Shown here piece after piece: positions 16,085-24,117 of a DNA stretch of 64,000 nt; the first letter of the stretch is position 1, and every line of letters starts with the position of its first letter. The stretch spans positions 124,001-188,000 of the forward strand of contig CAVSCI010000011.1 in NCBI GenBank assembly GCA_963726365.1, written 5' to 3'. The stretch comes from JAABQG01 sp963726365. Its GTDB lineage: Bacteria > Pseudomonadota > Gammaproteobacteria > Burkholderiales > Burkholderiaceae_C. Under the pieces are notes generated by a model. The model was not told the DNA's origin. It worked only from the letters and a program-made list of their open reading frames with translations, and ran no database searches. Made by a program: the position numbers and the translations under genes.

Positions 16085-16900
16085 TTACTTGCCCCCGAAC
16101 AGGCGCTTGAAGAAGCCGGGTTTTTCCGCATCGATGAAGCGCAGGGGCTTGTCTTCGCCGAGAAAGCGGTCGATCACGTCCTTGTAGGCTTCGGACACGT
16201 CGCTGCCGGCCATGTGCACGGCCGGCACGCCCTGGTTGGACGCCTGCAACACGCTCTCGCTCTCCGGGATCACGCCGATCAGCTTGATGCGCAGGATGTC
16301 CTGGATGTCCTCGAGAGAAAGCATCTGGCCTTCCTGGACGCGGCTGGGGTTGTAGCGCGTGATCAGCAGGTGTTCCTTGATCGGCTCGCGGCCCTCGATG
16401 GCACGCTTGGTCTTGCTGCCCAGCATGCCCAGGATGCGGTCGGAGTCGCGCACGCTGGAGACTTCGGGGTTGGTGACGACCAGCGCCTCGTCGGCGAAAT
16501 GCATGGCCATCAGCGCACCGGTCTCGATGCCGGCGGGGGAGTCGCAGACGATGTAATCGAAGCCCATGGCGGCCAGGTCGGTCAGCACCTTCTCGACGCC
16601 GTCCTGCGTCAGGGCGTCCTTGTCGCGGGTCTGGGAAGCCGCCAGTACGAACAGGTTGTCGCACTGCTTGTCCTTGATCAGCGCCTGGTTCAGGTTGGCT
16701 TCGCCGTGGATGACGTTGATGAGGTCGTACACCACGCGGCGCTCGCAGCCCATGATGAGGTCGAGGTTGCGCAGGCCGACGTCGAAGTCGATCACGGCGG
16801 TCTTGTGTCCGCGCAGCGCGAGGCCGGCAGAGAAACTGGCGCTGGTGGTGGTCTTTCCGACCCCGCCTTTGCCAGACGTGATGACGATGATTTTGGTCAT
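16085..16900 (-). CDS. minD: Septum-site determining ATPase MinD
   Basis: The product is 271 residues. It has the deviant Walker A motif KGGVGKTT (11-18), a switch region with DSPAGIETGA, and a C-terminal amphipathic membrane-targeting helix (AEKPGFFKRLFGGK). It binds membrane as an ATP dimer, recruits MinC and is released by MinE. It is the middle gene of minCDE. A GC-rich hairpin lies between minC and minD. Confidence 0.97.
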   Translation of the reverse strand: MTKIIVITSGKGGVGKTTTSASFSAGLALRGHKTAVIDFDVGLRNLDLIMGCERRVVYDLINVIHGEANLNQALIKDKQCDNLFVLAASQTRDKDALTQDGVEKVLTDLAAMGFDYIVCDSPAGIETGALMAMHFADEALVVTNPEVSSVRDSDRILGMLGSKTKRAIEGREPIKEHLLITRYNPSRVQEGQMLSLEDIQDILRIKLIGVIPESESVLQASNQGVPAVHMAGSDVSEAYKDVIDRFLGEDKPLRFIDAEKPGFFKRLFGGK

Positions 16901-16934
16901 GAAATTGAAACCCAGGTTCGAAGAAAGGATCCCG

Positions 16935-16959
16935 CCCGCCCGCTCGATGGTCGGGCGGG
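16935..16959 (-). other. GC-rich hairpin between minC and minD
   Basis: CCCGCCCG / CGGGCGGG with a 9-base loop, in the 62-base minC-minD gap. There is no T-run, so it is not a classic terminator. It could modulate the minC to minDE ratio or mRNA stability (inference). Confidence 0.35.
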
Positions 16960-16962
16960 GGG

Positions 16963-17733
16963 TCAGGATTGGAGCGGCTCCATCACCAGCCGGTCGCCTT
17001 CGGGTCCGGCGACAAGGCGCACCTGCGTGGGCTGGCGACGGACTTCGGCGGGCAGGGCTTTTTCGCTGGTGCGGTAGATGCCGGCAATGGAGATCAGTTC
17101 AGCCTCCAGGCTGAGCGCGAAGATGCGCGCTTCAACGTTACCGCGCGCGCCGGCAATTGCCTTGCCTCGCAACGGTGCGTACACATGAATGTGCCCATCG
17201 GCAATGACTTCCGCCCCGGCGTTGACCATGGCCAGCATGACCAGATCGCGCCCGCGCGCATAGACCTGCTGCCCGGAACGAAGCGGCTTGTCGATGATCA
17301 GCGCCGGCAGGGGTGCCGGGGGCGTCACGGGATCTTCAGGCGCGACGCCGCGCTCAATTCCCGGTGCGTGGGGCTCGTGCGGCACGCTGGATTTCAGCGC
17401 CACGAGGTCTGGTGCGGCCACCAGGCCGGCCGCGAGTGCGCCGCCCGCAAGACCCGCGTTGCCGCCCTTGAAGGCAATCGGCACCACCCGGTAACGACGT
17501 AGCAGCGTCAGCAGCGCGTCGAAGTCGAGATCACCGGTGTCAAGGGGCAGTGGCGTCAGGTCAATGACCAGCGGTTCGTTGTCAAAAAAATCAGGCATGT
17601 CCCCGTACTGGCGCGACAAGTCGTCAGCCAGCAGGGAGAGATTCGTGGATTTGAGCCGAAGCGCCACCAGGGGAAGGTTGGCGCTCTTGATTTCAAAGCT
17701 GGCAGGCGCGCTTCCTGCAATGACGACGGACAT
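16963..17733 (-). CDS. minC: Septum-site determining protein MinC
   Basis: The start chosen is the ATG at 17733 (MSVVIAGSAPASFEIKS), giving 256 residues; the longer open frame to 17805 is not supported. The N-terminal FtsZ-inhibiting domain (about 1-115) is followed by a variable Pro-rich linker. The C-terminal beta-helix domain has RSGQQVYARGRDLVML, GAEVIADGHIHVYAPLRGKA and LISIAGIY. It is recruited by MinD to block FtsZ polymerisation at the poles. It is the first gene of minCDE. Confidence 0.93.
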   Translation of the reverse strand: MSVVIAGSAPASFEIKSANLPLVALRLKSTNLSLLADDLSRQYGDMPDFFDNEPLVIDLTPLPLDTGDLDFDALLTLLRRYRVVPIAFKGGNAGLAGGALAAGLVAAPDLVALKSSVPHEPHAPGIERGVAPEDPVTPPAPLPALIIDKPLRSGQQVYARGRDLVMLAMVNAGAEVIADGHIHVYAPLRGKAIAGARGNVEARIFALSLEAELISIAGIYRTSEKALPAEVRRQPTQVRLVAGPEGDRLVMEPLQS

Positions 17734-17817
17734 GGGGGGTGGAAGGCTCGGAAAAGAGGCCAATGTTAACAGCCGCCGACCTGCACCCGGCCCTCCAGCC
17801 TCCAAAGGCTGTCTATT

Positions 17818-20508
17818 TCATAACGGATGGGACACCAGCCTGAAATCAGGGTCTTCGGGAAACGACTTGACGCTGAATCCCAGGCTTTTCATGAGTTTGA
17901 GCATGCCGGGATTGTTGGTCAGCACCAGGCCGTCGATCTCCGTCAGGCCTTTCTCGCGCGCCACGTCCATGATGCTGAGCATCAGGCGCGAGCCCATGCC
18001 TCTTCCGCCGAAGTCATCGGCCACCACCAGCGAAAACTCGCAGCTGGCGCTGTCGGGGTTGGTGATGTAGCGCGACACGCCGACGATGCGCGAGGTCTCG
18101 ACCATCTCGCCGTCTTCCCCGGCTTTTCGCTCCTTGACCACCGCCACCAAAGCCATTTCACGGTCGTAGTCGATCAGCGTGAAGCGCGACAACATCGCCG
18201 GCGGCAACTCGTGCATTGACGAGACGAAGCGGAAATAACGGCTCTCGGACGACAGACTGCGCACCAGCGTCTGCAGCATCTCGGCGTCGTCCGGGTGAAT
18301 CGGTCGCACGGTGTACTGGCCGCCGCCGCGCATCGGCCAGACCTGCTCATGTTGCGCCGGGTAGGGCAGGATGGCCAGGTGGTTGTAGTTGTGGGTGCGC
18401 CCACCGTGCGCCTGCTGCGCGTTGTCGATGACGACGCGTGCATCCACCGCCACGGCGCCGGATTCGTCAACGATGATGGGGTTGATGTCCATCTCGCGCA
18501 ACTGCGGCAGTTCACAGACCATTTCCGAGACGCGCAACAGCACATGCTCCAGGGCATCCATGTCCACGGCGCTGGCGCCACGCCATTCGCCCAGGGTCTC
18601 ACTCACGCGGGCACGATCGATCAGGCGGCGTGCCAGAAACTGGTTGAGCGGCGGCAGCTCCATGGCCCGGTCGTTCATGAGTTCGATCATGGTGCCGCCC
18701 GCGCCGAACGCAATCACCGGGCCGAACGGGTCGTCCGTGACCAGTCCGATGTAGATCTCGCGGCCGCGTTTGTGGCGCGCCATGTTCTGGATGGTCACAC
18801 CGCTGATACGGGCATTGGGCTGCTGGCGCGTCACCGCCTGCATCATGTCGTTGTAGGTGTCGCGCACGCCCACCGCATTCATCACGTTGAGTGCAACGCC
18901 GTTGACATCGGATTTGTGGGTGATGTCGGGCGAATCGATTTTCAGCGCGACCGGAAAGCCCAGTTGCGTCGCAATCATCATGGCTTCGTTCGCGCTGCGC
19001 GCCAGGATGGTCTTGGTGACGGGAATATGGAAAGCCGACAGCAAGGCCTTGGACTCCATCTCGGTCAGCACGTTGCGCCGCTCGGCCAGCACGCTTTCGA
19101 TCAGCAGCCTGGCGCCTTCGATGTCCGGCTTGGCCAGCGCCGACAGGGGCGGCGGTGTCTGCTGAAGCAACTGCTGGTTCTGGTAGAACGAGGCGATGTT
19201 GCCAAACGCACCCACTGCAGCCTCCGGGGTGCGAAAGGTCGGAATCATGGCGGCGTTCAGGATCGCCCGGGCCTCACCCACCGAGGCGTCTCCCATCCAG
19301 CAGGTCAGCAACGGCTTGCTCATGCGCGGCTTGAAATCCGCCAGCGCCTGTGCGACCGCTACAGAATCGCAGCCGGCTTTGGGCGAGTGGATCACCAGCA
19401 CGCCGTCGATCAGGCTTTCATTGCTGGCAGTCTCCAGCGCGAGGCGATAGTGATCCGGCGAGGCGTCCTCGGAAAGATCAAGCAGATCGCACAAAGAGGC
19501 CAGGGACGGCAAGGCGGGTGTCAGGGCCGCCACATTCGCAGGCGAAAGCTGGCCCAGCTGAAGGTTGATCTCGCTGATCCAGTCCGCGGCCAGCACACCG
19601 GGTCCGCCGCCGTTGGTGATGATGGCCAGCCGCTTGCCTACCGCCCGGTAACGTGAGGCCAGACACTTGGCTGCCGAAAACAGTGCCACGAACGACCGCA
19701 CGCGCACCGCACCGGCGCGCCGCAAGGCGGCATCGAACACATCGTCGCTTCCGACGATCGCGCCGGAATGGGTTTTTGCGGCCTGATTGCCGGCCTTTTT
19801 GCGCCCGGCCTTGAGCACCACCACCGGCTTGGCGTTGGCAGCCGCACGCAGCGCGCTCATGAAGCGGCGTGCGCTGGAGATGCCCTCGAGGTAAACCACG
19901 ATGCTGTGCGTCTGGGGGTCGGAGGCCAGGAAATCGAGCACCTGGGCGATATCCACCGACGTGTTGGGTCCGAGAGAGACCACCGTGGAAAAGCCCACGG
20001 CATTCTGGCTTGCCCAGTCCAGGATGGAAGAGGTCAAGGCGCCTGACTGCGACACCAGGGCCAGTGGGCCGGGCGTGGCCAAGGCGCCGGCCAGGCTCGC
20101 ATTGAGACCGGCCCGTGGCCGCTGGAACCCGAGGCAGTTGGGTCCCAGCAGGTACATGCCATGCCGTCGTGCCACCCGGTTGAGTTCCGCCGCCAGCGCC
20201 GCGTTGATGCCGCTGGAGATCACCACCGCAGCTCGGCACTTGATGCGCCCGGCGATGTCGAGCGCTGCCGAGACGTCGTCATGGGGCAGTGCAATCAGGG
20301 CCAGGTCGGCGCGGGTTTGCGCCAGATCGGCCAGCGTGCCGGTGGTGTGAATGTCGAGAAACGTGAGAGTGCCGGAAAACCTTTGTGCCCTCAAGGAGGC
20401 AAGCAGCACCTTGGCCTGGGCAGTCTGGGTGTCGGGCTCATCCCACTTGCCGGCAAAAACAGCGATGGATTCGGGGGAAAAAAGTGCGGTGAGGTAGTGT
20501 TTATCCAT
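17818..20508 (-). CDS. pat: Pat-type protein lysine acetyltransferase (acyl-CoA synthetase-like plus GNAT)
   Basis: The product is 896 residues, close to E. coli PatZ/YfiQ (886). Domains in order: CoA-binding Rossmann and succinyl-CoA-ligase-like domains (about 1-460), ATP-grasp domain (about 490-700; FPVALKIDSPDITHKSDV, FGAGGTMIELMNDRAM) and C-terminal GNAT acetyltransferase (about 735-890; ADDFGGRGMGSRLM as the acetyl-CoA loop). His247 in KTHSGA lies where ADP-forming synthetases carry the phosphohistidine, so residual synthetase activity cannot be excluded. Known relatives acetylate and inactivate acetyl-CoA synthetase. It follows a deacetylase-family gene 56 bases upstream on the same strand. 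Confidence 0.88.
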   Translation of the reverse strand: MDKHYLTALFSPESIAVFAGKWDEPDTQTAQAKVLLASLRAQRFSGTLTFLDIHTTGTLADLAQTRADLALIALPHDDVSAALDIAGRIKCRAAVVISSGINAALAAELNRVARRHGMYLLGPNCLGFQRPRAGLNASLAGALATPGPLALVSQSGALTSSILDWASQNAVGFSTVVSLGPNTSVDIAQVLDFLASDPQTHSIVVYLEGISSARRFMSALRAAANAKPVVVLKAGRKKAGNQAAKTHSGAIVGSDDVFDAALRRAGAVRVRSFVALFSAAKCLASRYRAVGKRLAIITNGGGPGVLAADWISEINLQLGQLSPANVAALTPALPSLASLCDLLDLSEDASPDHYRLALETASNESLIDGVLVIHSPKAGCDSVAVAQALADFKPRMSKPLLTCWMGDASVGEARAILNAAMIPTFRTPEAAVGAFGNIASFYQNQQLLQQTPPPLSALAKPDIEGARLLIESVLAERRNVLTEMESKALLSAFHIPVTKTILARSANEAMMIATQLGFPVALKIDSPDITHKSDVNGVALNVMNAVGVRDTYNDMMQAVTRQQPNARISGVTIQNMARHKRGREIYIGLVTDDPFGPVIAFGAGGTMIELMNDRAMELPPLNQFLARRLIDRARVSETLGEWRGASAVDMDALEHVLLRVSEMVCELPQLREMDINPIIVDESGAVAVDARVVIDNAQQAHGGRTHNYNHLAILPYPAQHEQVWPMRGGGQYTVRPIHPDDAEMLQTLVRSLSSESRYFRFVSSMHELPPAMLSRFTLIDYDREMALVAVVKERKAGEDGEMVETSRIVGVSRYITNPDSASCEFSLVVADDFGGRGMGSRLMLSIMDVAREKGLTEIDGLVLTNNPGMLKLMKSLGFSVKSFPEDPDFRLVSHPL

Positions 20509-20564
20509 GAATTTTTATCGGGCACCGGAGCTTGATGAACTCCAAGACCCTGCAGAGTAAATAG

Positions 20565-21491
20565 TCAGTCAGCGCCAATCAGCACCTTCACGTGGGCAGC
20601 CACGCTGCGCGCCAGCGGGCTGAGCACATAGCCGCCTTCCAGGCAGGAAATGATGCGGCCATGGCAATGGCGGTTGGCCACCTCCATGAGTTTTTTTGTG
20701 ACCCATTCGTAGTCCGCCTCGACCAGGCCGAGGTTGCCCATGTCGTCTTCACGGTGGGCGTCAAAACCGGCGGAGATATAAATGAGCTCGGGACGGAAGG
20801 CCTCGAGCGCCGGAAGCCAGTAGTCGGTCACGGCTTCGCGGAACTTGTCTCCGCCCGAGCGGCTGGGCAGCCCGACGTTGACCATGTTCAGCCCTTTGGC
20901 TTCTTCGCCCGAGAAGGGGTACAGCCCCTTTTCATAGATCGAACACATCAGCACCCGCTCGTCGCCCTTGAAGATGTCTTCACTGCCATTGCCATGGTGC
21001 ACGTCGAAATCGATCAGCGCCACCCGCTTGAGACCATGCACGTCCAGGGCATGGCGGATTCCAACGGCGACATTGTTGAAAAAGCAGAAGCCCATGGCCG
21101 CAGCGTGCTCGGCATGGTGACCCGGCGGGCGTACGCTGCAAAAAGCCGTCGGCACCTCACCCGACAACACCAGGTCCGTCGCCTGCACGGCCGCCCCGGC
21201 CGCTCGCCGGGCCGCATTCAAGGTGAAGGGGTTCATGCTGGTGTCGGGATCGACGAGGTGGTAGCCCTCTGTCGGCGCGGAGGTCATGATTTCACGCACG
21301 TAGAGCGCCGAATGCGCGCGGCCGAGCTGCTCTTCGGTGGCCAGCGGGGCTTCAAAGGTGTGCATGTAGTCCAGCAGTCCTTTGACCAGCAGATGGTCGT
21401 TGATGGCACCCAGTCGTTCAGGGCATTCGGGATGGTGGGGGCCCATTTCGTGGCGCGCGCAATCAGGGTGGGTAATGAAGGCGGATAGCAA
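20565..21491 (-). CDS. Histone deacetylase family protein (zinc amidohydrolase)
   Basis: The start is TTG at 21491 behind AGGAGACGAC, giving 308 residues. The arginase/deacetylase fold signatures are complete: RPPGHHAE (charge-relay His pair), DFDVHHGNGSEDIF (zinc ligands Asp and His), SAGFDAHREDDMGNL (third zinc ligand Asp) and CLEGGY. Family members remove acetyl groups from lysines or polyamines in the cytosol. It precedes the Pat-type acetyltransferase by 56 bases, probably in one transcript, which suggests an acetylation/deacetylation pair (inference). Confidence 0.9.
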   Translation of the reverse strand: MLSAFITHPDCARHEMGPHHPECPERLGAINDHLLVKGLLDYMHTFEAPLATEEQLGRAHSALYVREIMTSAPTEGYHLVDPDTSMNPFTLNAARRAAGAAVQATDLVLSGEVPTAFCSVRPPGHHAEHAAAMGFCFFNNVAVGIRHALDVHGLKRVALIDFDVHHGNGSEDIFKGDERVLMCSIYEKGLYPFSGEEAKGLNMVNVGLPSRSGGDKFREAVTDYWLPALEAFRPELIYISAGFDAHREDDMGNLGLVEADYEWVTKKLMEVANRHCHGRIISCLEGGYVLSPLARSVAAHVKVLIGAD

Positions 21492-21559
21492 AGTCGTCTC
21501 CTGTTGGTCTTATGGGTCAACTGCCGCCATTGTTTGCCCTGGGTCCTGTCTGTGTCTTG

Positions 21560-21860
21560 ATGTGGAGCAATTTGCAACGAATTGCGAGGTTTTTGTGGTG
21601 ACGAAGCAAATTTTCAGAAGCCTGTATTTGTCTTTATCTTTTCTTCTATAGGTATTAATTCTATTTAGTCATAGTAGTAAAGCAGGCCTTTTTCTGTGGA
21701 CAAGCCTGTTTTTCTGTTTCCAGTCAATGACTTGCACGCTGTAAGCCCCTGTGGGTGGAACCGCTTTGCGGGTGCATCCGGAAATTGGATAACTTTGGCG
21801 CAGGCCGCTGTTCTGTGGACAAGTGCCAGGTTGTGCCGGAACTGTCCACAGCTTTGTGCT
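21560..21860. promoter_or_regulatory. AT-rich intergenic region with DnaA-box-like sites
   Basis: The 405-base gap 21492-21896 separates divergent genes. Positions 21590-21720 are unusually AT-rich for this genome. TGTGGACAA occurs at 21695-21703 and 21814-21822, and CTGTCCACA (opposite orientation, one mismatch to TTGTCCACA) at 21842-21850. These resemble DnaA boxes (TTATCCACA) with one or two mismatches. No dnaA gene is in the window, so an origin cannot be claimed. It also carries the promoters of both flanking genes. Confidence 0.35.
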
Positions 21861-21896
21861 TTGACGACCCTGCGTCAGGCCTTTAGAGTCCGGCAC

Positions 21897-22865
21897 ATGA
21901 AATTGATTTACAAATCGGCGCTGCTGCTCCTGGGTGCTGTCGTGTTTTTTGGTGGTGCCGGCCTGGTGGCGACGTGGGCGCCCGATCGCCCGGTGGCTGA
22001 ACTCACGGCACGCTGGGCGCCGCCACCTTCGAAGTTCATCGAGGTTCAAGGCCTGCAGGTGCATGTGCGCGACGAGGGGCCGCGTGACACCGGAGCGCCA
22101 GGCCTGCCCGACAGCGCATTGCCGATCGTGCTGCTGCACGGAACGTCCGCCAGCCTGCACACCTGGGAGGGCTGGGCCAGGGAACTGCGCAATGAGCGCC
22201 GGGTGGTGCGTTTCGATCTGCCGGGCTTTGCGCTGACCGGGCCGAATCCGGAAAACGACTACTCGATTGCTGCCTACGTGAAGTTCGTGACGGCCATGGT
22301 CGATACCCTGGGCGTCCAGCGCTTTGTGCTGGCCGGTAATTCGCTGGGCGGCCAGATTGCCTGGGCGACCGCAGCGGCACTGCCGGACCGGGTGGCCAAG
22401 TTGATTCTCGTCGATGCCAGCGGCTATGGGGTCGATCCGAAGAACGCGCCGCTGGGTTTCGTTCTGGCTGGCACACCCGTGGTACGCAACCTGATGAGTT
22501 ACACCCTGCCGCGCGGGATCGTCGAGAACTCGGTGCGAAGTGTCTATGGGCACCCGGAGAAAGTGACGCCGGAACTGGTGGACTTGTACTTCGACATGAC
22601 CCAGCGCGCCGGCAACCGCCGGGCACTGTCACGCCGCATCGACCAGGGCTACACCGGTGATGTGGCGCAGATCAAGACGATCAGGATTCCCACGCTGATT
22701 CTCTGGGGCGGGCAGGACCGCCTGATTCCGCCCGATCATGGACAACGCTTTGCCAGGGACATTGCCGGCTCGAAACTGGTTGTTTTCGATGACCTGGGCC
22801 ATGTGCCGCAGGAAGAAGATCCAGTGCGCTCGGTCGCGGAAGTGAAGCGATTTCTGGCGAACTGA
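21897..22865 (+). CDS. Membrane-anchored alpha/beta hydrolase
   Basis: The start at ATG 21897 gives 322 residues. An N-terminal hydrophobic segment (about 7-27) acts as a signal anchor, so the enzyme probably faces the periplasm. The alpha/beta-hydrolase core has the oxyanion motif LLHGTSASLHTW, nucleophile Ser149 in GNSLGG, acid Asp in ILWGGQDRL and His in LGHVPQEE. The substrate is unknown; esters and lactones are typical. It is transcribed from the AT-rich intergenic region. Confidence 0.85.
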   Translation: MKLIYKSALLLLGAVVFFGGAGLVATWAPDRPVAELTARWAPPPSKFIEVQGLQVHVRDEGPRDTGAPGLPDSALPIVLLHGTSASLHTWEGWARELRNERRVVRFDLPGFALTGPNPENDYSIAAYVKFVTAMVDTLGVQRFVLAGNSLGGQIAWATAAALPDRVAKLILVDASGYGVDPKNAPLGFVLAGTPVVRNLMSYTLPRGIVENSVRSVYGHPEKVTPELVDLYFDMTQRAGNRRALSRRIDQGYTGDVAQIKTIRIPTLILWGGQDRLIPPDHGQRFARDIAGSKLVVFDDLGHVPQEEDPVRSVAEVKRFLAN

Positions 22866-22890
22866 GGAGTTTTCGGGAAAGCCCTGGTTC

Positions 22891-23376
22891 TCAAGGTGCC
22901 GCGTTCAGCCCGCCCGCGTTGGCATCGGGCATTTGCAACTTTTTCCAGGCCTGGAAGCCGCCCGCCACCGACAGGGCCTTGGGGTAACCCAGCGAGCGCA
23001 ACAGCGAGGCAGCGGTCAGGCTGCGCCGGCCGCTGTTGCAGATGCAGAGCAGCAGGTGCTCATGCGCATGGTGCAACTGGTTGATCATCTTGAAGAAGCT
23101 TTGCGCGTCCATGTCCTTGGGCTGGCCGGCGTCCAGGATGTCCTGCTCGTCCTCGGTCAGGGTGTGACCCAGCATGAGCTTGACTTCGAACATCGGGATG
23201 TGCACGGTGTCGGGGATCGCGCCCTTCATCTCGATCTCGAAAGACTGCCGGATGTCGATCATCGAGGCCAGTCCGAGCCGGCACAGTTCCATCGCCGTGG
23301 GCAGGGTGATCTCCAGCGCGGCGCGTTCTTGCGGAGACATGTCTTTTTCGTCGGTCATCGGTGGGTCCGTTGGCAT
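22891..23376 (-). CDS. Rhodanese-like domain protein
   Basis: The product is up to 161 residues (Met7 is an alternative start). A single rhodanese domain covers about 28-145. The active-site loop starts at Cys113 (CNSGRRS), matching the CxxGxR pattern of sulfurtransferases. The preceding LLLCI strand and the downstream LLRSLGYPKALSVAGGF are typical. It probably transfers sulfane sulfur in the cytosol; the acceptor is unknown. Confidence 0.85.
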   Translation of the reverse strand: MPTDPPMTDEKDMSPQERAALEITLPTAMELCRLGLASMIDIRQSFEIEMKGAIPDTVHIPMFEVKLMLGHTLTEDEQDILDAGQPKDMDAQSFFKMINQLHHAHEHLLLCICNSGRRSLTAASLLRSLGYPKALSVAGGFQAWKKLQMPDANAGGLNAAP

Positions 23377-23553
23377 TGCGGCTCAGGAAGGGTGGCCGCG
23401 CGCCGCATTGTCCCACTGGTTTGGTGGACTGTGGTGTGGGCTGTTTTCCGGGCTGACGCTTGTTTTCAGCGACCGATAAGGAGGTTCAACCGCCAGCAAG
23501 GAAAACGGTGGGTACAGGGCTGCCCGGACCCATGCCTGCGACCGTACCCGGTT

Positions 23554-23994
23554 TCAGCAAGGAAGACGCATGATCTGGCCTTCGTTGACGGTTCTGCGCA
23601 ATGCGGGCCGGTTGTCGCAACGGAACGTGACCATCAACTGTTTGGGCCGGTTCGGCGCCGGGTCGCCACACAGCCGCGTGCTGGCATAGACCTCATTGAC
23701 GCCGCGGCCGTCCACAATGTTCTGCACGGTGCGGCGCGCGTCGCAACTCGGGCCATTGGACAAGCCGAACCGAGCTTCCTCGATCACCAGGCGACCGGGA
23801 CGCCAGCCGGGTTGGACGGGCATGCCCGGCGGGCGGCCAGCACCACCCTGAACGCTGGCCACACCGTCGCGAAAACCCTGTTCATAACCGCGCATGAATT
23901 CGCGGCTCTGGGCTGCAGCGGATGTTCCGGCGGCACTCAAGGCGAACACGGCGAGCAGGGCAAAAAGCTGGCGGGGTGCAGGGCCTGTTGTCAT
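23554..23994 (-). CDS. Secreted conserved protein, unknown
   Basis: The product is 146 residues behind CTCCGGAGAACTTC. Signal peptide about 1-28 (ending SAAAQS). The mature part starts with REFMRGYEQGFRDGV. It has three or four Cys (SCDARRTVQ, RLCGDP, FRCDN and a terminal Cys), suggesting disulfides in the periplasm. It has a DUF3011-like feel but I do not recognise a named family. It stands alone. Confidence 0.65.
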   Translation of the reverse strand: MTTGPAPRQLFALLAVFALSAAGTSAAAQSREFMRGYEQGFRDGVASVQGGAGRPPGMPVQPGWRPGRLVIEEARFGLSNGPSCDARRTVQNIVDGRGVNEVYASTRLCGDPAPNRPKQLMVTFRCDNRPALRRTVNEGQIMRLPC

Positions 23995-24067
23995 GAAGTT
24001 CTCCGGAGGGGCTGGTGATTTGTCAGGTAGCGCCCGACCTGAAAAGAACCCTTATGAGATCAGGATG

Positions 24068-24117
24068 GCGGCGATTCCATCACGAAAAGGTGATTGTTTG
24101 CTATGAAGATTTAGCTT
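24068..24117 (+). repeat. Dispersed intergenic repeat, copy D
   Basis: GGCGATTCCATCACGAAAAGG, then TGATTGTTTGCTATGAAGATT and TAGC. It is more diverged at its 5' end, but the TTGTTTGCTAT part matches copies F and C. Its 3' end overlaps the stop codon of the ubiquinone hydroxylase gene at 24111. Confidence 0.55.

Noticed and set aside
21640..21690. Degenerate repeat copy in the AT-rich gap (TTAGTCATAGTAGTAAAGC)
   Set aside because: Resembles only the 3' tail of copy C and lacks the conserved core AATGGTCA.
21492..21896. Chromosomal replication origin
   Set aside because: DnaA-like boxes are imperfect and few, and no dnaA, dnaN or rpmH is in the window. Kept only as a DnaA-box-like observation.
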